Shown one piece after another: positions 17,043 to 25,565 of a DNA stretch of 64,000 nucleotides. Below the pieces are notes generated by a model. The model was not told the origin of the DNA, did not search any database, and saw only the letters and a list, made by a program, of their open reading frames with translations. Within the stretch, counting starts at the first letter, position 1. Each line of letters opens with the position of its first letter. This stretch comes from Chloroflexi bacterium TSY (lineage in GTDB: Bacteria > Chloroflexota > Anaerolineae > Caldilineales > Caldilineaceae), in NCBI GenBank assembly GCA_019217005.1, contig JAHBNG010000068.1, positions 1 to 64,000 of the forward strand, in the 5' to 3' direction. Made by a program: the position numbers and the translations under genes.

Positions 17043-18296
17043 AACCAGGACAGCCCCGTGGGCGGCAGGGTCGAAACCTTCGGGAAATTCTGTATTAATG
17101 CTATATTTCGCTCCATTCAGATCGACTCCATCAAGGTGGGCGTAACTCAGGTCAGCCCCTCTTAGGTCGGACCCACTCAGGTCAGAATCCATCAGGTAAG
17201 CATGGACCAGATGAGCTTCTCTCAGGTTTGCATGACTCAGATCGGCCTCTATTAAGTCGGCCCCGAATAGGTCGTATCTCCTTAAGTTGGTTGCACGTAG
17301 TTTTGCTTTAGGTCCAATAGCACCTTGATTGGTAAAGTCATAGTCTTCTGGCCATTGTGTTTCACTATCATATCTTGCTCGACTCAAGACAGATTCAGTC
17401 AGGTCAGCATGACTCAGATTGGCTCTCTCCAAATTAGCTTTGCTCAGGTCGGCTAGGTATAGGCAAGCGTGACTCAAGTCGGCCTGACTCAGATTGGCTT
17501 TTGTCAAGTTGGCATCAATTAGTTGGGAGTGACTTAATACGGTATCGCTCAGGTTAGCCCTCGTCAAGTCGGCTTCATTCAGGTTAGCCCTCGTCAAGTT
17601 GACTTTGCTCAAGTTGGTTTCACTCAGAATTGCTCCACTTAGATCGGCATCCCTCAAGTTGGCCCCAATCAGGGTAGCGTGACTCAGGTTGGCATCCCTC
17701 AAGTTGGCCTCAACAAAGCTAGTGTTGAACAGGTTTGCTTTTTGCAAACTTACCTTCCAGAGCATTGCTCCATCGAGATTCGCTTCCTGCAAAACCGCCC
17801 TTTCCAGATGGGCATTAAATAACTCTACATTCTCAAGGTTGGCTTTACGCATTTTCGCTTCTACTAAAGAGCCATCTCTTATCAGTGGAGGCTCAAATGT
17901 ATACGCAACTCTGACAGCTTCCAGAGCAAAATCATTGCTCGGACTCCCCATCTGCCTAACAATCTGCTCCTTCTCTCTTTGCTCGGCTCTCCATTCTACC
18001 AACCCATCAATAATTAACACCGTAATTGCAATACTGCCAAGTTCTGCTGCCCCGTTTGCATAGAATACATCAATGAACCTGCTGAGATACGGTATCTCAG
18101 GCACTATCTCCACAAACAGAAAGCCAAGAATCCCCATCACAGCAGCAGCGATCAAGAATACACGAGCCGCTGCTCCAACTGGTTCATCTTGTTTTGCAGC
18201 CCATTGCTTTATTATTGTTACAGCAGGTTCATTTTGTCGCCTTAGCCAAACATACACGGTAGGTGCTTGGATGATAATCCAAGTGAACGTTGCCAT
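17028..18296 (-). CDS. Membrane-anchored pentapeptide-repeat protein
   Basis: 422 aa. The first 110 residues hold three hydrophobic segments (a weak one near residue 5, LIAAAVMGILGFLFV, and GSIAITVLIIDGL). Then come about 45 A(D/N)LXX pentapeptides from residue 150 to the end, the signature of a right-handed quadrilateral beta-helix, broken once by a YDSETQWPEDYDFTNQGA insert that recurs near the C-terminus. The soluble helix would face the cytoplasm. The function is unknown; such proteins can act as scaffolds or DNA mimics. It has a different neighbourhood from the flanking IS and no obvious operon partner. Confidence 0.8.
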   Translation of the reverse strand: MATFTWIIIQAPTVYVWLRRQNEPAVTIIKQWAAKQDEPVGAAARVFLIAAAVMGILGFLFVEIVPEIPYLSRFIDVFYANGAAELGSIAITVLIIDGLVEWRAEQREKEQIVRQMGSPSNDFALEAVRVAYTFEPPLIRDGSLVEAKMRKANLENVELFNAHLERAVLQEANLDGAMLWKVSLQKANLFNTSFVEANLRDANLSHATLIGANLRDADLSGAILSETNLSKVNLTRANLNEADLTRANLSDTVLSHSQLIDANLTKANLSQADLSHACLYLADLSKANLERANLSHADLTESVLSRARYDSETQWPEDYDFTNQGAIGPKAKLRATNLRRYDLFGADLIEADLSHANLREAHLVHAYLMDSDLSGSDLRGADLSYAHLDGVDLNGAKYSINTEFPEGFDPAAHGAVLVEDDE

Positions 18297-19033
18297 AACA
18301 ATGAGCTAAATTGTGATAATAGTTAGCAGCAAGATCGTAGGAGCAAAATAGTCAAGCATGGCTTTAGGGTCGTTCAATTTTCCGAGAGGTGATATCAAGC
18401 GTCTTGGCAACCTTAATTCGGTCACGATGTTGATTAATGTCCAAAACTTCCTCTATCCAATACCCTCTGAAAGCTTTGTGCCTTCGTGCAATTGGATGAT
18501 ATTGCATGAAATAGTCTTTGAGGGGAGATGTTTCTGTAAGTTCGTAGGCACATGTCCACCTAAGTTGTTCCTTCTCTGTAACCTGCCGTATTCTACAATT
18601 GGAGATTAACCACTCAAACGCATTGGTGCTTACGTCACCGCAATACCCATACCCCCTGTCGAACGCAAGCACATGAGTTTGATCACCGACTCGGTACTCA
18701 AGCAAGTGATAAATTCGCCCTGTCTGACTATATTCTGGAATTATCTTTGATGAACCGTTCTTTGAAACATTTTTGTAGCGAGTAACTAGATCCCAGTAAG
18801 TAACTTCCTCTTGACATGGTAGAAACACATAACCCTCTAATCTACCACATGCATGAATACATATGTCGGCAACTCCATATTTCGGAACAAGCACACTACC
18901 GCCTAATGAACGAAAAACCCTTTCGATGATCAGCTTTCTTTGATGGTCAGGAACTTGAATCTCAACCATTAGTTCAGAGAAAGTAGATTCAGGTGAATAG
19001 AAGTTTTCGCTTCCAACAAGCAATTTTCCAGAC

Positions 19034-19250
19034 TCAGTAGATCCAAATTTGGCGTTTTTGGCTATTTTCAGTCGAGATTGCAGGGATTTTGGAGTCATTT
19101 ATTCAGATTTCGGTTACAGAAAACAACCTATTTCATATCTGAAAATCGCCCAAATCTAACGCAAAAACTAGATATCGACTGGCAAATTTGTATTTATGTC
19201 AACTGTTTAGCCAGAATTCTCTCTCAAAACCTGAAATTTGGATCTACTGA
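19034..19250 (+). repeat. MITE-1, copy 2
   Basis: 217 bp, ends TCAGTAGATCCAAATTT and complement, GAC target duplication (19031-19033, 19251-19253). It is inserted in the HKD-like motif of the PLD-like gene. Confidence 0.92.
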
Positions 19251-19366
19251 GACTTAGAAAAGAATACAGCTTTCGTGTGAAGCTTTGGAACCGAGCGAAC
19301 TTCCATCAATGGAAATCGTCTCAGAAATTCAATACCGATTTGCCGATATTTTGGAGCAATAAAAAT

Positions 19367-19521
19367 GGGGTGGTTCAGAATTAGGTTTACACTTTTGATA
19401 CATAGACAAAAATCTATATGAGGTCATTTTCTGCCTGAGCATGGCTCAAATTAGAAAATATAAACATCTTTTCTCTTTGCAAAAATGTAAACCTAATTGT
19501 CCGCCTAAAATGAACCACCCC
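19367..19521 (+). repeat. MITE-2, copy 1
   Basis: 155-bp element with terminal repeats GGGGTGGTTCA, flanked by a perfect 8-bp duplication ATAAAAAT (19359-19366, 19522-19529). Other copies are at 22191-22345 (inverted) and 35110-35265. An internal imperfect palindrome around CTGCCTGAGCATGGCTCAAA is shared by all. It is inserted in the PLD-like gene. Confidence 0.92.
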
Positions 19522-19736
19522 ATAAAAATAGTCGATAATGGCTCTAATTTTGACCATAGCGAAAAATGCATATGGTTGAAACTGTATGTTGCTATATAAA
19601 CCTTTCCATCCAAAAAAGGGTTGTATGTATCAAAGAATGCTTCATAAGATAATTGCAACTGTAAATTGACGATATCTGTATCTATACTTAATTTCATGTT
19701 TTGTTTCGCTGATCAAAATCAAATATCTATTCTGAA

Positions 19737-20690
19737 TTAGAGTTGTTTGAACGGATTTGTCTCTGCAATCGCTGCATGTTCCTTCTCCTTCAAGAAACTC
19801 ACCAGATCCCCTTCTGATTCCAAAAGCTTGACTATCTCCTCTAAAGTACAAAGAAATACAACCGTCATTTTAAGGGCGTCTCGACAGGTCTCTAAAGCAG
19901 GCTTAGTAAACTCAGTGGCTGAGACGAAGATGCCTCTTGAATAGCCCCGATGGTGGACTCTTACAAGATGACGAGATACATGATTGATATCGATTGGATC
20001 TTGTATCCATTTCATCTCGACAAGATACAAATTGCCGTCAAGCTCTATTGCACCATCGATTTGTTCTGCTATACCCTGGCCTTCTTCCTTCACGAGGTGG
20101 AAGGACTCACGAACAGAAATACCAAAGAGGTCGAATAGACGATTCAGAATCTTTTCGAGCGCTATACCACGCTTCCTTTTGTCGGTCTCGCTAAACAGAG
20201 GGTATAAGTCACGCTTAATTTCCTCAATCGAGGTTTTGTGTGTTTGAATCTCAGTGGCCTTTCTCTCTTGCTCTGCTATCCGTTGTTGTCGCTCCTGTTC
20301 CCGCTCTGAATGCATACGAGTAAATGAATCCTTAACATTGACAACATTTCGAATTGCTGCAACTAAACCCTGAGCAGTCATTCGCCTATCTTCCCATGCC
20401 GATGAAAAGTCTTCAAATTCAGTTATTTGCTTAATGATCTCACGCCTTTGACGTAGCGCTTTATCATTTTGCTGTTCATTTAGTCTGGACAGAACGATAC
20501 GAGTAATTTCATATTTGCTGATGCTTTGTCTGTCTCGCTCAACTTGAATCCAAAGATCTTGGATGGTATCAAAATCTACACCAGCACCTCGAAAAAACTG
20601 AAGAACATCTTTCTTTGATCTAAATAGATTAGGAATCGCCTGAACTAAGAGGTTAAATAAATCAGCAGGATAATGATAGTGGTCAATCAT
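19737..20690 (-). CDS. Mrr-like restriction endonuclease with a helical N-terminal domain
   Basis: 317 aa. Residues 1-75 form a small helical domain (YPADLFNLLVQAIPNLFRS... and ISKYEITRIVLSRLNE) like adaptor domains in conflict systems. A charged coiled coil covers about 120-165. Residues 170-280 form a PD-(D/E)xK nuclease of the Mrr type: Glu in GIALEKILNRLF, Asp in EQIDGAIEL and the E-x-K in YLVEMKW. It would cut modified or foreign DNA. It is followed by the PLD-like gene and preceded by the candidate small RNA on the other strand. Complete; specificity unknown. Confidence 0.75.
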   Translation of the reverse strand: MIDHYHYPADLFNLLVQAIPNLFRSKKDVLQFFRGAGVDFDTIQDLWIQVERDRQSISKYEITRIVLSRLNEQQNDKALRQRREIIKQITEFEDFSSAWEDRRMTAQGLVAAIRNVVNVKDSFTRMHSEREQERQQRIAEQERKATEIQTHKTSIEEIKRDLYPLFSETDKRKRGIALEKILNRLFDLFGISVRESFHLVKEEGQGIAEQIDGAIELDGNLYLVEMKWIQDPIDINHVSRHLVRVHHRGYSRGIFVSATEFTKPALETCRDALKMTVVFLCTLEEIVKLLESEGDLVSFLKEKEHAAIAETNPFKQL

Positions 20691-20786
20691 AGGTCATTCA
20701 TCTTTCTAATACGACAAATAAAAACACCCCCAGCAAGCCACTGTCAACACAGCAGATTACCGAGGGTGAGAGAGAGCAGATTGTGG

Positions 20787-20868
20787 TATAATACTCACCG
20801 ACGCCTACTGCTATTTGGCTTGCGTGGTCAGCAGTAGGTTTGAGAGCGGCTGCAACCGCTCTCTTTTC
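20787..20868 (+). ncRNA. Candidate two-hairpin small RNA with promoter and terminator
   Basis: A perfect TATAAT (20787-20792) is followed, from a start near 20799, by hairpin 1 (CCTACTGCT 20804-20812 with AGCAGTAGG 20830-20838). Hairpin 2 follows (GAGAGCGG 20842-20849 with CCGCTCTC 20856-20863) and then TTTTC, a standard intrinsic terminator. No ORF fits. The transcript would be about 70 nt. It lies between divergent nuclease and glycosylase genes. The -35 is weak (GGGTGA, 17-bp spacing). Family unknown. Confidence 0.5.
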
Positions 20869-21220
20869 ATTCGAAGTACAGAAAGTTTAAGTCAGTCATG
20901 TTGATTTTGTCAACTGATCATTTTGTGTTCCATAGATCGCCAACTTGCAAGCTTTTCTTCTTTCGGCACAGCGTGTGCAGGGCTGGTAGATGGTAGACCA
21001 ACAAACGTAAGATATGATTTCTGACTTTGCTCTAAACTTACCTGCTTCTTAAAAATCTTCTCAGCTTTCTTGCCATTGAAGTACACCGCTGTAATCGACG
21101 GATATTGAGCAAAGAACGTAGAAAAGCCATTTGGAACTTCATCACGAATATCAACGTCCAAGCTCCCCTCTCGCTCACAGTGTTGCAGCACATCCCACAG
21201 TGCTATTCCTGACTGAGTTA

Positions 21221-22155
21221 GAAGGTGTATTAAAAGATCTGAAAAGGAATGAGACTTCCAGACAGGCTAAGTAAAATAAACTCCTCAAACGAAAAAAAAG
21301 AAGAATGAGGAGAGAAAATGAGTCGAGAAGCCTACAGTACAGATATGAACGAGATAGAGTGGCAGATAATAGAGCCACTGATTCCACCAGCCAAGACGGG
21401 CGGACGTCCCCGAGACGTCGATATGCGAGAGGTGATTAATGGCATCTTCTATGTGCTGCGAGGGGGCAACGCCTGGCGCATGATACCACACGACCTGCCG
21501 CCCTGGTCGACGGTCTATGGCTACTTCAACCGCTGGAGCAAGGCAGGCATCTGGGAAAAGATGAATGATGCCTTGCGGGAAGCGGTCCGCATCCTGGCTG
21601 GACGAGAAACCGAACCGAGTGCTGCCATCCTGGATAGCCAAAGTGTCAAAACGACTTCGGTTGCGGGTGAACGAGGCTATGACAGCGCCAAGAAGGTCAC
21701 CGGACGCAAGCGTCACATTCTGGTTGACGTCATGGGCTTGCTCCTCCTTGTTCATGTCCACAAAGCTAGCATTCAAGAGCGAGATGGAGCCAAATCTCTC
21801 CTGAAGCGTCTCAAGCAGAAGGGCTTCCAACAACTCGCTCTCATCTGGGCCGATGGCGGTTACTCCGGTCAACCCATGATCGACTGGGTCTTCAACCTTG
21901 CTGGTTGGCTTTTCCAAGTCGTCACGCGTTCTGATGACGCTCAAGGCTTTGTCCTCTTGCCCCGTCGATGGGTCGTTGAGCGCACCTTTGCTTGGCTCGG
22001 CAACTATCGGCGGCTTAGCAAGGACTATGAAGTCTTGCCTCGCAACAGCGAAGCCATGATTTATGCCGCTATGGTCCATATCATGCTCCGTCGCCTCAGC
22101 AACGACCCGGCTCTCGCTCTTTAATTCTCTTGCCCAATACTTTTAAAACACCTTC
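21221..22155 (+). mobile_element. IS5-family element, 935 bp
   Basis: Ends GAAGGTGTATTAAAAG and CTTTTAAAACACCTTC, flanked by TTA (21218-21220, 22156-22158). It contains one intact transposase gene. It lies directly beside the next IS, sharing a TTA. Confidence 0.85.
21318..22124 (+). CDS. IS5-family transposase
   Basis: 268-aa DDE transposase, intact. An N-terminal DUF4096-like segment (WQIIEPLIPPAKTGGRPRDVD) leads to the catalytic domain: Asp in AAILDSQSVKT, Asp in LIWADGGYSG and Glu in RWVVERTFAWLGNYRRL. Full length for the subgroup, with a GAGGAGAG motif just before the ATG. The flanking TTA duplications and perfect ends suggest this copy is mobile. Confidence 0.93.
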   Translation: MSREAYSTDMNEIEWQIIEPLIPPAKTGGRPRDVDMREVINGIFYVLRGGNAWRMIPHDLPPWSTVYGYFNRWSKAGIWEKMNDALREAVRILAGRETEPSAAILDSQSVKTTSVAGERGYDSAKKVTGRKRHILVDVMGLLLLVHVHKASIQERDGAKSLLKRLKQKGFQQLALIWADGGYSGQPMIDWVFNLAGWLFQVVTRSDDAQGFVLLPRRWVVERTFAWLGNYRRLSKDYEVLPRNSEAMIYAAMVHIMLRRLSNDPALAL

Positions 22156-22190
22156 TTAGCTCGACTTTGTACAATTTGGGCACATTAAAA

Positions 22191-22345
22191 GGGGTGGTTC
22201 ATTTTAGGCGGACAATTAGGTTTACATTTTTGCAAAGAGAAAAGATGTTTATATTTTCTACTTTGAGCCATGCTCAGGCAGAAAATGACCTCATATAGAT
22301 TTTTATCTATGTATCAAAAGTGTAAACCTAATTCTGAACCACCCC
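22191..22345 (-). repeat. MITE-2, copy 2
   Basis: 155 bp, inverted relative to copy 1, flanked by a perfect 8-bp CATTAAAA duplication (22183-22190, 22346-22353). It lies inside the left terminal repeat of the IS at 22159-23821, so it moved after that IS arrived. Confidence 0.92.
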
Positions 22346-22431
22346 CATTAAAAAGTTAATAAAGAAGGAACAAAAGGGAAGCTGATGTAAGATAGGAGTG
22401 AGAAAACAACTATCAAAGAGAGGAGAGCCCA

Positions 22432-23787
22432 ATGTTCCTTCCAGCAGAAATAATCCCGTTGTTCGAGAGCTTTCGCCCAGTCTTCACAGAACCGACGTAC
22501 CAAAAGGCACTGGTCTTGGTGATAGGGACGGTGTTAACGAAGGGAAGACGAACGGTGACAGCGGCGTTGAGAGTGATGGGATTGGAGCAAGAGGGAGACT
22601 GGTCCAAGTATCACCATGTGCTGAATCGAGCGAAGTGGGATGGATTGATGTTGAGCTATATCTTACTGCACTTGATTGTGGATACGTTTGTGGTCATGGG
22701 AGCGCCAGTCGAGATAACGGGAGACGAGACGCTAGAAAGGCGCTGGGGTCCCAAGATCAGCAAACGAGGACACTGGCGAGATAGCCTGGCGTCAGGCCGG
22801 AAGATGAGCGTAAGCACGAGCGGATTGCGGTGGCTGGTCTTCTGTGTGGTGGTCAAGTTGCCGTGGAGTGACCTCTACTGGTCAATGCCCTTTCTGAGCG
22901 TCTTACTCACAACACCGAAAGTCAGCGAAACGCTCAACCAGCGCCACCGAACAGTGGCGAAACGAACCATGCAGGTGGTGGCCTGGCTGCGTCGAGCTTT
23001 GCCAGGCCGAGAAATCAAGCTCATCGGCGATGGGGCTTACAGTGTGATCGAGTTGGGCTTGCGCTGTCAATCCCAAGGAGTCACCTTGATTGCGCCTCTG
23101 CGCCTGGATGCGCGTCTCTTTGACTATCCACCCTCCCGTTTGAAACCTGACGGCACAAAACGACCTGGTCGTCCTCCTGTCGTTGGGCAGCGACTGCCCA
23201 AGCTGGAAGATGTTGCCCTCTTCAAAACCACCTGTTGGCACCGCTGCCGCATTGACTGGTATGGGGGAGACTCTGAAGTCGTCGACTGGGCCACTGGTAT
23301 TGCCTTTTGGTACTCTACCGGCACAACTCCGCTCCTTCTGCGCTGGGTTTTAGTCCGCGATCCCAAAGGCCAAGCTGAGACCGTCGCTTACTTCTCCACC
23401 GATATTCATCAGGCTGCCCCCCACATCATCGCTGATTTCGTCAAACGTTGGTCCATTGAAGTCTCTTTCGAGGAAGCCAGAGCTCACCTCGGTGTCGAAA
23501 CTCAGCGCCAGTGGAGTGACTTGGCCATTGAGAGGACTACTCCTGCTCTCTTTGGTCTTTTCAGCCTTGTCATCTTGATGGCTCATGCCTTCTCTCCTGA
23601 TGGCTCTATCCCTTTGCCTCAAGCTGCTTGGTGTCACAAGACTCACGCCTCCTTCCATGACCTCCTCTCTCTGGTTCGCCGCCGCTTATGGTGCCATTTC
23701 CTTTTCCAGACATCTCACTTTTCACCTGATCTTCGTTTATTCTCTCCCTCTCAGGTGAACACCTTACTTTCTGCTGTCTGTTATTAA
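22432..23787 (+). CDS. DDE transposase (DDE_5/IS701-like)
   Basis: 451-aa intact transposase. Asp in EITGDETLERRWGPKISKRG, Asp in IKLIGDGAYSVIELG and Glu in KRWSIEVSFEEARAHLGVET make a credible triad. GAGAGGAGAG lies just upstream of the ATG. Although its gene is intact, MITE-2 in the left end of the element may block transposition. The exact IS family needs a database match. Confidence 0.85.
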   Translation: MFLPAEIIPLFESFRPVFTEPTYQKALVLVIGTVLTKGRRTVTAALRVMGLEQEGDWSKYHHVLNRAKWDGLMLSYILLHLIVDTFVVMGAPVEITGDETLERRWGPKISKRGHWRDSLASGRKMSVSTSGLRWLVFCVVVKLPWSDLYWSMPFLSVLLTTPKVSETLNQRHRTVAKRTMQVVAWLRRALPGREIKLIGDGAYSVIELGLRCQSQGVTLIAPLRLDARLFDYPPSRLKPDGTKRPGRPPVVGQRLPKLEDVALFKTTCWHRCRIDWYGGDSEVVDWATGIAFWYSTGTTPLLLRWVLVRDPKGQAETVAYFSTDIHQAAPHIIADFVKRWSIEVSFEEARAHLGVETQRQWSDLAIERTTPALFGLFSLVILMAHAFSPDGSIPLPQAAWCHKTHASFHDLLSLVRRRLWCHFLFQTSHFSPDLRLFSPSQVNTLLSAVCY

Positions 23788-24150
23788 CTTTTTATGGTGC
23801 TTAAAACTTACAAAGTCTAGCTTAGACGCTCAACACGCTCATCATAAGCCAACTCAGGAGATGCACCACATATCTCGCCCATGATGTACCAGAATGCATT
23901 ACGTGGATGGGCATAGTATTCATTTCTCTTAAGAGAGAGTTTACCGGGCATTGTGCCAAGAATAAGCACGGTGGCGATTTCAGAAACAATCGGTGGGAAG
24001 CTGGTTAGTTTCATGCGTAACATTTACTCCTTTTATCGTTGCTCAGTTGTTCATCAGACTGTTTTGCCAACCCCTGTTTCGTATACTGACTGCGCCTATC
24101 ATCCAGCGACTGAACGAATGCTGAATCGTTCCCGACGTGCATTTTAGGCG

Positions 24151-24537
24151 TCACGGTTCGTCAATCTCAATCTTGATACCATGCGCTTTCAGCAAGGGAC
24201 CGATTACATCATCGTACTTCTCACACAAAGCCACAGACTCAACGCTCTTGGGATTGTGCCTATACATCAAATCCCGTGAGAACAGCGCCTGACCCGCAAG
24301 GTACATTCCAAGACGACCTGTCTTGACCTGAACGACAATTATGTCCTTGCCTGCAATGTCAACCTCAGACTGCTCTTTGATAGCGAATTCACCACCTTTG
24401 ATGATGACGCCATCCATTCTGCGAGCAGCGTGCTTTGAACGGACTTCCCTCACGGCGTAGAATTCCTCTATCAGTGTGCCGCCCACCTTGCGCCAGTAGC
24501 GATGCAGTATGGGTGTTTCGTGATTGTTCAGACTCAT
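24151..24537 (-). CDS. PD-(D/E)xK-like conserved protein
   Basis: 128 aa. The order WRKVGGTLIEEFYAV (Glu), RMDGVII (Asp), DIIVVQVKTGRLGMYLAGQAL (Q-x-K in place of E-x-K) resembles small PD-(D/E)xK nuclease folds. The sequence is conserved in bacterial accessory regions as far as I recall. It follows the recombinase gene by 22 bp on the same strand, and may be cargo of the same mobile unit. Catalysis is not certain, because Gln replaces the usual Glu. Confidence 0.6.
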   Translation of the reverse strand: MSLNNHETPILHRYWRKVGGTLIEEFYAVREVRSKHAARRMDGVIIKGGEFAIKEQSEVDIAGKDIIVVQVKTGRLGMYLAGQALFSRDLMYRHNPKSVESVALCEKYDDVIGPLLKAHGIKIEIDEP

Positions 24538-24559
24538 CTGTTCTTCTCTATTTGGACTC

Positions 24560-25459
24560 TTACACCATCAAATTCGACTCTGGTAGCTTGTCAGGGTGTG
24601 CATACAGGTTCGTCGTGGCTATAGAAGCATGACCTACCCTGTCACGTACATCTATCACATTTGCGCCTCTCCGAATTGAATGAGAGACGTTGCTGTGCCT
24701 CAGCATGTGAGCATGCAGCTTAATCCCCTTGCGTTCGCCAATTCGCTTTAATGCTTTGGCTACTGCGAACCTGTCCATTTGTCTTGACTCGCCTCTGTAG
24801 GTCACAGTAAGAACATGATCGTCATCAGTGGCGTCATCTGGTCTTGAGTCGTGTAGTATGGCCATCGTCTGCTTCGTCAATTTCACTTCTCTGGGATCAC
24901 CCGTCTTAGTTTCACGGAACAAGATAGAGTCATCATGCACATCACGCTACTTTAGCGCACAAACCTCACTCACACGCCCACCACTTGCATATAATAGACG
25001 GATCAACAAGTTGTGCTTTTCATTCTCAACAGTGTTGAGCAGGTCAATAATCTGGGACTCACCCAACACTTTATCCTTAAAGATGGTCACAGTCTTTTCA
25101 GCTTCCACAGCCGTACCCACATTGAAGGGTAAGTATCCCGTTTTGGCAGCAAAAGTTAGTAGAGATTTAATAGCGTTCAACTTGAGGTTTCTTGTGTGGG
25201 TGCTGTTGTACCGTTGCCTCAGATGATCTGCATAGTCTTGTATGTCCAGCACAGTGACGTGCGCTAAAGGTTTGTCACAGAATGCCCGAAACTGTTCTAT
25301 GGCGAGTATATAAGCCGCCTTGGTGTTCTCACTGCGTTTGTTGCGAATGAATAGATCAATCAGTGTGGTGTCATCATTTGCGCCCGAACGGTTGATCATT
25401 GGCAGCATCGGCTCGATAACCTCTGTTACTTCGTAGCGTTCCATACTGGTAGTACTCAT
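24560..25459 (-). pseudogene. Tyrosine recombinase (XerC/D-like) with amber codon
   Basis: About 300-aa site-specific recombinase. The N-terminal SAM-like domain (LIDLFIRNKRSENTKAAYIL) leads to the catalytic residues: Arg in GGRVSEVCAL, Lys in ETKTGDPREV, HxxR in HMLRHSNVSH, His in VGHASI and Tyr in TTNLYAH. All six are present. Codon TAG at 24947-24949 interrupts the frame right after VCALK. Xer proteins often have Trp there, so TGG to TAG is likely. The start is taken at 25459 (MSTTSM); in-frame codons reach 25495. IS copy B is inserted about 107 bp upstream. Confidence 0.8.
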
Positions 25460-25565
25460 GATATACTCACATTTCATTTGTCCACTTAAGCTCACTTATG
25501 TTGACAATTTTAGCGCCCTATTTTCACACCGTCAACACCCAATAACGCTCTCAAAGTGTGGTATA

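Larger units (their letters stand above)
18364..19697 (-). pseudogene. Phospholipase-D-like protein disrupted by two miniature elements
   Basis: Removing MITE-2 (19367-19521) with one 8-bp ATAAAAAT copy, and MITE-1 (19034-19250) with one GAC, leaves exactly 951 bp: a continuous 316-aa frame from the ATG at 19697 to the stop at 18364. The repaired centre reads PKLHTKAVFFSKSGKLLVGS followed by EN, an HxK...GSxN motif of the PLD nuclease/phosphodiesterase superfamily. The usual Asp is replaced. The present frame starts inside MITE-1, and its first 23 residues come from it. It begins 39 bp after the Mrr-like gene on the same strand, suggesting one unit. Confidence 0.75.
22159..23821 (+). mobile_element. 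DDE-type IS carrying a MITE-2 insertion
   Basis: Long imperfect terminal repeats: left GCTCGACTTTGTACAATTTG and, complement of the right end, GCTAGACTTTGTAAGTTTTA; both continue into AAAAAGTTAATAA. Flanked by TTA (22156-22158, 23822-23824). MITE-2 copy 2 interrupts the left end, so the original IS was about 1.5 kb. Confidence 0.8.
20910..24023 (-). pseudogene. DNA-deoxyinosine glycosylase (UDG superfamily) split by two tandem IS
   Basis: The N-terminal part (23825-24023) has ILGTMPGKLSL and YYAHPRNAFW, typical of the hypoxanthine/uracil-DNA glycosylase-like family that removes deaminated bases. The C-terminal part (20910-21217) has FNGKKAEKIF and VGLPSTSPAHA. Deleting 21221-23821 with the extra TTA copies gives exactly 510 bp, 169 aa, reading YDERVERLTQSGIALWDVLQ at the joint. 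This is the family's normal length. The gene is inactivated by 2.6 kb of inserted elements. Confidence 0.8.

Noticed and set aside
17400..18000. Regular 15-bp periodicity as a DNA repeat or CRISPR array
   Set aside because: It is the coding pattern of pentapeptide repeats; no identical repeats or spacers exist.
24947..24949. Pyrrolysine or suppressor decoding of TAG in the recombinase
   Set aside because: Nothing in the window suggests amber decoding; a TGG to TAG mutation is simpler.
12974..25459. Genomic island integrated at selC by the recombinase at 24560-25459
   Set aside because: Integration normally uses the tRNA 3' end, which here faces the other way (towards 12.9 kb and lower); no copy of the selC 3' end was found near the recombinase.
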